Assembly: GCA_964592425.1 (NCBI GenBank)
Contig: CAZQCG010000027.1
Coordinates: 3,941 to 67,940 of the forward strand
Source: Viridilinea sp964592425
GTDB taxonomy: Bacteria > Chloroflexota > Chloroflexia > Chloroflexales > Chloroflexaceae
Length of the DNA: 64,000 nucleotides
Direction: 5' to 3'
The position numbers and the translations under genes are program-made. The notes below the pieces were generated by a model. That model worked only from the letters and a program-made list of their open reading frames with translations, ran no database searches and was not told where the DNA came from. Positions 15,956-23,834 of this stretch are shown in pieces (positions within the stretch are counted from its first letter, which is position 1; each line of letters begins with the position of its first letter).

Positions 15956-17290
15956 CTACCGCCCGAAGGCAACCGACGGCAGGTAGGTCACCAGGCTGGG
16001 GAAGACAATGACCAGCACTACAATCGCCGCCTGCACCGCGATGAAGGGCACCACCCCACGGTAGATATGGGCTGTCGTCACCTCAGGCGGAGCCACACCC
16101 TTCAGGTAGAAGAGCGCAAAGCCAAAGGGCGGTGTCAGGAAGGAGGTCTGCAGGTTCGCGCCGAGCACCACCCCGAACCAGAGCAGGTCGATATTCAGGC
16201 TGAGGGCCACCGGCACAAAGAGCGGAATGACGATGAAGCAGATCTCGAAGAAGTCGATAAAGAAGCCCAGGAAGAAGACGATCAGCATACTGACGAGCAT
16301 AAAGCCCCAGTAGCCGCCGGGCAGGTTGGCCATGATCTCGAAGACGAACTTGTCACCGCTGAGGGCCCGGAAGACCAGCGAGAAGACCGTCGAGCCGATC
16401 AGAATGAAGAGCACCATGGTCGTGGTGCGCAGGGTAGCATCAGAGACCGCAATGAAGTTCTTCAAGTTCAGGCGGCGATTGAAAGCGGCCAGAATCGTTG
16501 CCCCCAGGGCCCCCACCGCACCGGCCTCGGTGGCCGTCGCCAGGCCGAAGAAGATCGAGCCAAGCACAGCTAGAATCAGCAGCAGGGGTGGGATCATCAC
16601 TTTGACCACCCGCAAGGCCAGCGCTCCGCCCTTTAGTGTGCGCGCCGAGAGTGGTAGCGCCGGAGCTACATCCGGCTTAAGTAGGGCGATCACCCAGACA
16701 TAGAAGGCCAGAGCCCCGGCCAGCAACAGGCCGGGGATCAGTGAGCCGATGAAGAGCCGGCCTACCGAGACGCCCATCTGGTCACCCAGTACCACCAGCA
16801 CCACCGAGGGCGGGATGATCTGTCCAAGCGTGCCAGCGGCGCAGATCACACCGGCGGCAAGCTCTTTGCTGTAGTTGTAGCGCAGCATAATCGGCAGTGA
16901 GATCATGCCCATTGCCACCACCGTCGCCGCTACCACACCGGTAGTGGCGGCCAGCAACGCACCCACAAAGACCACCGCGATGGCCAGGCCACCACGCATC
17001 GGCCCGAAGAGCACGCCCATGGTATCGAGCAAGTCTTCGGCCAGGCCCGACTTTTCAAGCATCGCACCAAGAAAGATAAAGTAGGGAATAGCCAGCAGAG
17101 TAAAGTTCGAGGCGATACCGAAGATACGCGAGGGCAGTGCCCGGATGAGGATCGGGTCAAAGATGCCCAGACCGACCCCGATGGTGCCGAAGAGAATACC
17201 TACCGCCGCCAGCGAAAACGCCACCGGGTAGCCCAGCGAGAGGATGACCAGGGCTCCAAGGAACATTAGTGGGCCAAGCCACTCAGTCAT
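15956..17290 (-). CDS. dctM: TRAP transporter large permease
   Basis: A 444-residue integral membrane protein of the DctM/ion-transporter superfamily, about 12 helices. Characteristic stretches are MFLGALVILSLGYPVAFSL, FIFLGAMLEKSGLAEDLLD, GTLGQIIPPSVVLVVLG and LGFFIDFFEICFIVIPLFVP. It forms the sodium-coupled transport channel with the small permease encoded just upstream (12-bp gap). The ligand is likely a carboxylate by family, but unproven. Confidence 0.94.
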   Translation of the reverse strand: MTEWLGPLMFLGALVILSLGYPVAFSLAAVGILFGTIGVGLGIFDPILIRALPSRIFGIASNFTLLAIPYFIFLGAMLEKSGLAEDLLDTMGVLFGPMRGGLAIAVVFVGALLAATTGVVAATVVAMGMISLPIMLRYNYSKELAAGVICAAGTLGQIIPPSVVLVVLGDQMGVSVGRLFIGSLIPGLLLAGALAFYVWVIALLKPDVAPALPLSARTLKGGALALRVVKVMIPPLLLILAVLGSIFFGLATATEAGAVGALGATILAAFNRRLNLKNFIAVSDATLRTTTMVLFILIGSTVFSLVFRALSGDKFVFEIMANLPGGYWGFMLVSMLIVFFLGFFIDFFEICFIVIPLFVPVALSLNIDLLWFGVVLGANLQTSFLTPPFGFALFYLKGVAPPEVTTAHIYRGVVPFIAVQAAIVVLVIVFPSLVTYLPSVAFGR

Positions 17291-17302
17291 GCAACCTCCA
17301 GA

Positions 17303-17869
17303 TTACTGTGCAGGAATGTGCTGCTGCTCTTCCTCAATCAGCGACGTATCGGCAGCGCCGATCAGCACTGCCGTATATTTGATCACCTCCGAGACAGCCT
17401 GGATCAACAAGAGCATCGGGCTGATGATCAAGAACGCCTTGAGCGGGTAACGCGGTAAGCCGCCCGGGTCGGGTGACATCTCGCGCACATTAACTGAGGT
17501 GGAAACGACCGGCCAGGCGAAGTAGATCAGCAGAAGGCAGAAGGGGATGAGCATAAAGAGTGTGCCGATCAGATCGGCCAGGGCCTTACGCTGGGGTGGA
17601 AAGTTGGCATAGAAGAGATCGACCCGCACATGACCGCCATGCTTGAGCACATAGGCTGCGCCCAGGAAGAAGATTACCGAGAAGATGTACCACTGAAGTT
17701 CGATAAAGACATTTGAGCCGAGCGTGCGTCCAATTGCCCGCCCGACATAGCGGTTGGCCACATTCCAGACCCCTACTGCCAGCACCACTGGCACCAGCCA
17801 CATGGTCAACTTGCCAACCCACTCGGTGAAGGTATCGATCAGCTTCGAGAGACGCAGCAATCCCTGCAC
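17303..17869 (-). CDS. dctQ: TRAP transporter small permease
   Basis: A 188-residue DctQ-family protein with four membrane segments and the typical SNVFIELQWYIFSVIFFLGAA followed by LKHGGHVRVDLFY motif. The GTG at 17867-17869 is the favoured start because GGAGG lies 6 bases ahead of it; upstream ATGs would add a non-membrane tail without ribosome sites. It immediately precedes dctM, the expected order. The receptor gene is convergent rather than in this operon. Confidence 0.9.
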   Translation of the reverse strand: MQGLLRLSKLIDTFTEWVGKLTMWLVPVVLAVGVWNVANRYVGRAIGRTLGSNVFIELQWYIFSVIFFLGAAYVLKHGGHVRVDLFYANFPPQRKALADLIGTLFMLIPFCLLLIYFAWPVVSTSVNVREMSPDPGGLPRYPLKAFLIISPMLLLIQAVSEVIKYTAVLIGAADTSLIEEEQQHIPAQ

Positions 17870-18130
17870 GAGCCAACCTCCATGTCTACCAGCCACGGCG
17901 ACGGATACTTGCCCGTAAGATGCACAGAGCCATCCAGGTGGGTGCGCCATGCCATAGCTGTACCATGCGCACAAAGCCCGAACATGCGCAGGCATACAGC
18001 CGCATCTGAGCGGAATCTATGCATCAGGGCAACAGAGAGAGGGTGAAAGAGCCGGTTGGCGCATAGTACCCGCATCCACTGCTTCTGTCAAAAAGCGCGG
18101 GGTGGCGGTAAGGCTCCCCGTGTGAGCATC

Positions 18131-18172
18131 AAAAAGAGGGGTGCAGCAGCACACGCTGCTGCACCCCTCTTT
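18131..18172 (-). terminator. Intrinsic terminator of pckG carrying the GCAGCAGC core
   Basis: An 18-bp perfect stem (18133-18150 with 18155-18172) and a 4-base loop; on the reverse strand it is followed by T5. It lies just downstream of pckG. Its core GCAGCAGC/GCTGCTGC matches the dispersed palindrome family. Confidence 0.85.
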
Positions 18173-18186
18173 CCTTCACACCCTAC

Positions 18187-20025
18187 TCATTCATGGGTGG
18201 GGCCCCAGTTGGCCGGGGTGCGCCAGAGGCTCGAGAGGATCAACTCACGCACGTTGATCAACTCCTTGGGCAGGCGGTCGTAGAGCTTGATAAAGAGCTC
18301 TTCGTGGAGCAAGGTCTCCTGCTGCCAGGAGTCGAGGTCAAGGTGCATGACATTCTCGAACTGCTCGCGGCTGAAGTCGCTGCCGCGCCAGTCGATGTGC
18401 TCGAAGTTGGGAATCCAGCCGATCGGGCTCTCGACGCTGAAGGCTTCGCCATGTGAGCGCTGCACGATCCACTTCAGCACCCGCATATTCTCGCCGAAGC
18501 CGGGCCAGGCAAACTTGCCGTTCGCATCCTTGCGGAACCAGTTCACGCCGAAGATGCGCGGCGGGTTGTAGATCTCGCGCCCGAACTGCAGCCAGTGGTT
18601 AAAGTAGTCGGCCATGTGGTAGCCAGCGAAGGGCAGCATCGCGAAGGGGTCACGCCGCACCACCCCCTGCTGGCCGAAGGCGGCCGCTGTCGTCTCGGAG
18701 CCCATCGTCGCCGCCAAGTAGACCCCATAGTTCCAGTTGAAGGCCTGGTAGACCAGGGGCACGGTGCCACTACGGCGCCCACCAAAGATAAAGGCATTGA
18801 TCGGCACACCCTTGCCGTCATCCCAGGCCGGGTCGAGCACGGGATTGTTGCTGGAGGGCGAGGTAAAGCGCGCATTGGGGTGGGCCGCCGGGGTTGTGCT
18901 CTCGGGCGTCCAGTCCTTACCCTTCCAATCGATCAGATGGGCTGGCTTCTCCTTGGTCATGCCCTCCCACCAGACATCGCCATCGTCGGTCAGGGCGACA
19001 TTGGTGAAGATCGAATCCTTAGCACAACTCTCCATTGCGCTCGGATTGGTGTCGTAGGAGGTGCCGGGGGCCACGCCGAAGTAGCCCGCCTCGGGGTTGA
19101 TTGCATAGAGTTTGCCGTCGGGGCCGGGCTTGATCCAGGCGATATCATCGCCAATAGTCGTCACTTCCCAGCCCTCGTCGCGGAACTCTTTGGGCGGCAC
19201 GAGCATGGCGAAGTTGGTCTTGCCACAGGCCGAGGGGAAGGCGGCAGCCACGTAAGTCTTGCGCCCCGAAGGCTCTTTCACGCCCAGGATAAGCATATGC
19301 TCGGCCAGCCAGCCCTCCTGGCGAGCCATCACCGAAGCGATGCGCAGGGCAAAGCACTTCTTGCCAAGCAGGGCGTTGCCGCCGTAGCCCGAGCCGTACG
19401 ACCAGATCGCCCGCTCTTCGGGGTAATGCACAATATACTTGGTGGTCGGGTTGCAGGGCCATGCCACATCCTGCTGTCCGGGCTCAAGCGGTGCTCCCAC
19501 TGAGTGGACACAGGGGATAAACTCGCCATCCTCGCCGAGCACATCGTAGACCGCTTTGCCCATGCGCGTCATAATGCGCATGTTGGTCACCACATAGGGC
19601 GAGTCAGTAATCTCGATGCCGATATGGGCAATCGGTGAGCCTAGCGGCCCCATGCTGAAGGGGATAACATACATCGTTCGCCCGCGCATACTGCCGGTAA
19701 AGAGTGGCAGCAGGGTCTCCTTCATGTCTTTGGGGGCCATCCAGTTGTTGGTCGGGCCTGCATCGTTTTTGGAGACCGAGCAAATGAAGGTACGATCCTC
19801 AACCCGTGCCACATCACTCGGGTCTGAACGGGACAGGAAACAGTTGGGGCGCTTCTCAGCATTCAGGCGAATAAAGGTCCCGCTTGCCACCATCTCCTCG
19901 CAGAGGGTGTCGTACTCTTCCTGTGAACCGTCACAGAAGTGAACCTTGTCCGGTTGACAAAGGGCGGCGATCTCGCCGAGCCAATCCTTCAAACGAGCGT
20001 GTTTGATGTACTCCGGGAACTGCAT
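18187..20025 (-). CDS. pckG: Phosphoenolpyruvate carboxykinase (GTP)
   Basis: A 612-residue GTP-type PEPCK interconverting oxaloacetate and PEP with GTP/GDP. Key features are the P-loop FPSACGKTN (about 263-271, with the reactive Cys267 of GTP enzymes), VEDRTFICSVSKNDAGPTNNW, the GSGYGGNALLGKKCFALRIAS segment and the C-terminal NWFRKDANGKFAWPGFGENM. The ATG at 20023-20025 follows GGGAGG. GTP-type enzymes are the usual form in this phylum. It is divergent from pxpA and ends at a strong terminator. Confidence 0.97.
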   Translation of the reverse strand: MQFPEYIKHARLKDWLGEIAALCQPDKVHFCDGSQEEYDTLCEEMVASGTFIRLNAEKRPNCFLSRSDPSDVARVEDRTFICSVSKNDAGPTNNWMAPKDMKETLLPLFTGSMRGRTMYVIPFSMGPLGSPIAHIGIEITDSPYVVTNMRIMTRMGKAVYDVLGEDGEFIPCVHSVGAPLEPGQQDVAWPCNPTTKYIVHYPEERAIWSYGSGYGGNALLGKKCFALRIASVMARQEGWLAEHMLILGVKEPSGRKTYVAAAFPSACGKTNFAMLVPPKEFRDEGWEVTTIGDDIAWIKPGPDGKLYAINPEAGYFGVAPGTSYDTNPSAMESCAKDSIFTNVALTDDGDVWWEGMTKEKPAHLIDWKGKDWTPESTTPAAHPNARFTSPSSNNPVLDPAWDDGKGVPINAFIFGGRRSGTVPLVYQAFNWNYGVYLAATMGSETTAAAFGQQGVVRRDPFAMLPFAGYHMADYFNHWLQFGREIYNPPRIFGVNWFRKDANGKFAWPGFGENMRVLKWIVQRSHGEAFSVESPIGWIPNFEHIDWRGSDFSREQFENVMHLDLDSWQQETLLHEELFIKLYDRLPKELINVRELILSSLWRTPANWGPTHE

Positions 20026-20183
20026 GTGTTCCTCCCTGATACGCGAGGTAGAGCGCCTCGTCATCGCGCTGGACGGAGACCCCTTGGATCGCCCAATCAT
20101 ACCACACCTGCCAATAGTTCGATTGGCCTATAACATGTGATATGCTACACTAAAGGCAAGCTAGCATATCCACAATCTATATC

Positions 20184-20237
20184 CATAATTGATCTGAATC
20201 TCGGCAAGCTATGCCCATAATTGATCTAAATCTCGAC
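20184..20237 (+). repeat. 32-bp direct duplication across the pxpA start
   Basis: CATAATTGATCTGAATCTCG (20184-20203) recurs with one change at 20216-20235, where it encodes the first residues of PxpA. The copy spacing is 32 bases, so the first copy cannot simply extend the frame. It looks like a recent tandem duplication of the gene's 5' end. A small inverted repeat GATATGCT/AGCATATC lies upstream at 20139-20170. Confidence 0.6.
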
Positions 20238-20972
20238 TGCGGTGAGAGTTTCGGAGCCTGGGTACTCGGTGATGACGCGGGCATTTTGCCTCACGTCACC
20301 TCGGCCAATGTCGCCTGTGGCGGCCATGCTGGCGACCCCTCGGTGATGCGCCGTACGGTGCGCCTCTGCCGTGAACTGGGGGTTGCCGTAGGGGCGCATC
20401 CTGGCTTCCCCGACCTCCAGGGCTTCGGGCGGCGCCCCCTGCCCATGGCTCCCGCTGAGATCGAGGCCTCGGTGCTTGCCCAGATCGGTGCTCTGGCCGC
20501 CATCGCCCGCGCTGAGGGTGTCACGCTGCGCCATGTCAAAGCCCACGGTGCCCTCTATCATGTGGCTTCCAGCAACCCCGCCGTGGCTGAGGCCATTGCC
20601 CGCGCCGTGGCTGCCTTCAGTCGCGAGTTGGTGCTGGTCGGCCTGGCTGGCTCACAGCTGCTTGCCGCTGGCACCTCCGCCGGCCTGCACGTTGCCCGTG
20701 AGGCTTTCGCCGACCGTGGCTATGCCCCCGATGGCAGCCTTGTAGCGCGTGGCCAGCCTGGTGACCTCATCCTCGACCCTGCGGCCAATCTGAGCCAGGC
20801 CCTTCATATCATCAGCGACGGCTACGCCTTGAGCGCCTCAGGCGCTCGTGTGCCCCTTACCGTCGACACCCTCTGCCTGCACGGCGATACACCCGGGGCC
20901 GGGCCGCGGGCCGCCCACCTGCGCCGAGGCCTCGCATCAGCCGGGGTCGTTGTGCGTGCGCTCACCCCATAA
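20211..20972 (+). CDS. pxpA: 5-oxoprolinase subunit A (LamB/YcsF family)
   Basis: A 253-residue protein with the family signatures IDLNLDCGESFGAW, TSANVACGGHAGDP, GAHPGFPDLQGFGRR, VKAHGALYH and the C-terminal VDTLCLHGDTPGA. PxpA works with PxpB and PxpC in the ATP-dependent opening of 5-oxoproline to glutamate. The ATG lies inside the second copy of a direct repeat and has no strong ribosome site. pxpB follows after 26 bp; no pxpC is found nearby. Confidence 0.93.
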   Translation: MPIIDLNLDCGESFGAWVLGDDAGILPHVTSANVACGGHAGDPSVMRRTVRLCRELGVAVGAHPGFPDLQGFGRRPLPMAPAEIEASVLAQIGALAAIARAEGVTLRHVKAHGALYHVASSNPAVAEAIARAVAAFSRELVLVGLAGSQLLAAGTSAGLHVAREAFADRGYAPDGSLVARGQPGDLILDPAANLSQALHIISDGYALSASGARVPLTVDTLCLHGDTPGAGPRAAHLRRGLASAGVVVRALTP

Positions 20973-20998
20973 GGCCACGCGTGTCTGGAGGTGTCGAC

Positions 20999-21652
20999 GT
21001 GTGGAGCTTCAGCCCACTCGGTGACGGGGCGCTCCTGGCCGAGACGGAGCCGGATGCTGACGCGACGGCCAACCGCCTCGCCCTTGCCGCCGCTGCTGTC
21101 CTTGAGGCCAATCCACCCGCCGGGCTGATCGCCGTCGTGCCCGCCATCGCCTCCCTGCTGGTCTGCTTCGATCCGCTGGTCACCAGCTATGGGCTGGTTG
21201 AGGCACGTTTGCAGGCTGCCCTCGCAGCGGCCACAGTCACCACCTCTGCTGGACGCCTGGTAGCCATCCCCGTTCACTATGGTGGCCCGGCCGGGCCTGA
21301 CCTGGAGGATGCGGCTCGTACACTTGGCCTCTCCCCCGCCGAGTTGGTCGCGCTGCACTCGGCTGCGCCCCTACGGGTGCTCATGATCGGCTTTGCGCCC
21401 GGCTACCCCTACCTCGGCCCACTCCCGCCCGCCCTGCACCTCCCGCGTCGGGCCACTCCGCGCCCGGCCGTCCCTGCCGGCTCGGTCGCCATTGCCGCCG
21501 GGCTCAGCGGGATCTACCCGGCGCGTCTGCCGGGCGGCTGGCACCTGATCGGGCGTACCGACCTGCGCCTCTTCGACCCCAATGCCGATCCGCCCGCTCT
21601 GCTTATGCCTGGCGACCAGGTGCAGTTTGTGGCGCTGGATCCGCTTCCATGA
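20999..21652 (+). CDS. pxpB: 5-oxoprolinase subunit B (KipI family)
   Basis: A 217-residue protein with the KipI/allophanate-hydrolase-subunit-1 signatures IPVHYGGPAGPDLEDAA, LHSAAPLRVLMIGFAPGYPY and SVAIAAGLSGIYPARLPGGW. The GTG at 20999 is chosen because GGAGG stands 7 bases ahead of it; an earlier in-frame GTG at 20981 overlaps that ribosome site. It partners PxpA just upstream. PxpC, normally next in line or fused, is missing; the following gene is on the other strand. Confidence 0.9.
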   Translation: MWSFSPLGDGALLAETEPDADATANRLALAAAAVLEANPPAGLIAVVPAIASLLVCFDPLVTSYGLVEARLQAALAAATVTTSAGRLVAIPVHYGGPAGPDLEDAARTLGLSPAELVALHSAAPLRVLMIGFAPGYPYLGPLPPALHLPRRATPRPAVPAGSVAIAAGLSGIYPARLPGGWHLIGRTDLRLFDPNADPPALLMPGDQVQFVALDPLP

Positions 21653-21654
21653 AC

Positions 21655-22410
21655 TTACGCCAGCCCGTGGTCATGCAAAAACCGCCGTACTCGCTCACGG
21701 AAGGCCGCCGGGTTGCGCCAGGCGATCAGGTGGCCAGCCCCGGCTTCGTAGACCAGGCGCGCCCCACGGATGCCAGCGACAACCACACGGGCCTGGGCAT
21801 CGGGCACAAAGGGGTCGTTCCCGCCCTGGAAGATCAGCGTAGGCACCCTGATCTGCTCAAGGCAGGGGGCTACAACGGTACGTGTGGCCGCCAGTAACTC
21901 AATCGCCCGCTCGACACCCGCATTGAGCAGTGGCCACCAGTCTTCGCCATGCTGGCCGGCCATATAGCGGTGCCAGGCCGGGGCCATCGCCGCCGTAGCA
22001 TGATGGTGGGCATCCACCGTTGTCGCTGTCACCTGATGAAAGACCCCGTCGAGCACCAGGGCCGCCACCCGCTCGGAGCAATGGCAGACCGCGTTGAGTG
22101 CAGTAATCCCGCCGGCACTCATCCCGAAGATTGGCACCGCTTCCCCAAACAGCGCTGCAAGTAGGTCGCTCAGGGCCTCGCCCTGCATAGCAAAATAGCG
22201 CGTACTAAAGAGCCCCTCGGGCCGCGCCGAGCGACCATGGCCCAGCAGGTCAACACTGATCACGCGGTGTTCGTCGGCAAAGCGCGTTGCCAGGCGTACC
22301 TGCGTGGCGGCGCTGTAGGTGTTGCCATGCAATAACACCAGTGGTCTGCCGCGGCCCTGCTCAAGGTAGTGCAGCGGGCCATGGCGCGTTGTTATCAGAT
22401 TCACGATCAT
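21655..22410 (-). CDS. Alpha/beta-fold hydrolase
   Basis: A 251-residue alpha/beta hydrolase. The HGN oxyanion region (LVLLHGNTYSA), nucleophile elbow GMSAG, an acid in GGNDPFVP and the catalytic His in GAGHLI are all visible, so the Ser-Asp-His triad looks complete. The substrate is unknown. It ends 2 bp from the convergent pxpB. Confidence 0.85.
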   Translation of the reverse strand: MIVNLITTRHGPLHYLEQGRGRPLVLLHGNTYSAATQVRLATRFADEHRVISVDLLGHGRSARPEGLFSTRYFAMQGEALSDLLAALFGEAVPIFGMSAGGITALNAVCHCSERVAALVLDGVFHQVTATTVDAHHHATAAMAPAWHRYMAGQHGEDWWPLLNAGVERAIELLAATRTVVAPCLEQIRVPTLIFQGGNDPFVPDAQARVVVAGIRGARLVYEAGAGHLIAWRNPAAFRERVRRFLHDHGLA

Positions 22411-22490
22411 GACCTGCTATCAGGTTGCTATCTGGCAAGACATGGTACATCATGATCATGGTTTGTTAGCGTGAACAAGCCCTGGGACAA

Positions 22491-22511
22491 CCTGGGAGCG
22501 CGGGCGTCTCG
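22491..22511 (+). repeat. Short dispersed repeat CTGGGAG-GCGGGCGTCTCGC
   Basis: The gap between the hydrolase and lipoprotein genes contains CTGGGAGCGCGGGCGTCTCG, repeated with one change at 36864-36883. In both places it is followed by GC-rich inverted sequence. It probably belongs to a genome-wide intergenic repeat family. Confidence 0.45.
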
Positions 22512-22644
22512 CCCTCGGATCCACCTGAGGGTGGGACGCCCTCCGTCCGAGGAGTTTTTCGTGCTAAGACAAGGTTCGTCACCAGCGAGGAATGCGGGAA
22601 CCAGTTTCCTCGTGTACCTTGCTCACAATGTAAGGAGAGTTCCT

Positions 22645-23775
22645 ATGCGACGTATCAGTTTATTGCTTTTGATGATAGTGATGCTTTGGACGCTGGCTGC
22701 CTGTGGTCAGAGCCTGCCCAGTGCCGAAGAGATTGTCAGCCGGATGGAAGCCGCCCGTGCGGCAACGGTTGACGCCCACGCCACCGTAGCCTTCGATTTC
22801 AGTGCCCCCGAGCGCTCAGGGCGGATCGTTGTTGAGGGCTGGACCCAGCAGACCGGCTCAACCGGCCCCGATGGCCAGCCGATTATGCGGGTGCGTGCCG
22901 AAGTGCGTGAGGCGAGCGAGCCAGAAATGGCTGGCAGCATCATGGTCAATGACGGCACAACCTTCTGGCTCTACAACCCTACCCGCAACACGGTGATCAC
23001 CGGCACTCGCGACGAGTTGCCCACAGCGATGGCCGATTCTTCCAACCCATCCACTGCGATGCTCGCCGATCTGATCGGTGAGGGTCTTGATGCGCTCGAT
23101 CTCACCGTCGCCGGTAGCGAGCAGGTGGCCGGAAAGCCAACCTGGAAGGTCGAGTTCACCCCCAAGGCCGAGACCAACTCAAGCCTGCGGCTCGACAGTG
23201 TTGTGCGTGGTGCCATGTGGGTCGATAGCGAGCTGGCCTTGCCGCTCAAGCTGACCATTGATGCCAGTGATTTCGGCCAGGGTAGTGTCGAAGTCCAAAA
23301 CCTTGCCGTTAACAGTGGCCTCGCCGCCGAGCTCTTCAGTTTCACCCCGCCGCCTGGTGCTGAGGTGCTGCAAGCAGCCGATCTCGCTGCCGAATATGCC
23401 CTGCCCAGGCCAGCCGACCTTGATCAGGCGCGGAGTGCAATCAGCTTCACTCTGCGTGAGCCGGGCTACCTGCCCGCCGGGGTCAGCCTGGTCGATCTGC
23501 GGGTGGCTGGTGACACCACCGTGATCATGAACTACAGCGGTGCCGAGACAACCCTGAGCCTGGTGCAGAGCAGCGAAGAGGTCGGGGGTGACCGCGAGGC
23601 TCCGCCCGACAGCCAGGAGCAGGCTGTGACCGTCGCTGGCCTCCCCGCTACGTTGATTACCAGTGCCACCGGCGAGAGTAGCCTGTTGCGCTGGCAGCAG
23701 GATGGCGTGTACTACGTTATTGCCGGCACCCTCAGCGGGACTGAGAGCGTGCAGGTGGCCGAGAGCTTGCGCTGA
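22645..23775 (+). CDS. Exported lipoprotein with LolA-like sensor domain
   Basis: A 376-residue protein with a signal peptide ending in the lipobox LAAC (MRRISLLLLMIVMLWTLAAC). The N-terminal half (SAEEIVSRMEAARAATVDAH... then VEGWTQQTG, MVNDGTTFWLYNPTRNTVIT) has the pattern of LolA/LppX-like beta half-barrel lipoproteins. The C-terminal part (SFTLREPGYLPAGVSLVDLRV... VTVAGLPATLI) looks like a DUF4367-type domain as found in cell-envelope or sigma-factor-associated proteins. The ATG follows AAGGAG. The role is unknown; a lipid-binding or envelope-sensing lipoprotein is likely. Confidence 0.7.
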   Translation: MRRISLLLLMIVMLWTLAACGQSLPSAEEIVSRMEAARAATVDAHATVAFDFSAPERSGRIVVEGWTQQTGSTGPDGQPIMRVRAEVREASEPEMAGSIMVNDGTTFWLYNPTRNTVITGTRDELPTAMADSSNPSTAMLADLIGEGLDALDLTVAGSEQVAGKPTWKVEFTPKAETNSSLRLDSVVRGAMWVDSELALPLKLTIDASDFGQGSVEVQNLAVNSGLAAELFSFTPPPGAEVLQAADLAAEYALPRPADLDQARSAISFTLREPGYLPAGVSLVDLRVAGDTTVIMNYSGAETTLSLVQSSEEVGGDREAPPDSQEQAVTVAGLPATLITSATGESSLLRWQQDGVYYVIAGTLSGTESVQVAESLR

Positions 23776-23834
23776 GTTCAGGCGGCATGGGTGAGGTTTG
23801 CAAATCTGCGTTTTGATGCTACAAAGAAAGCAGC

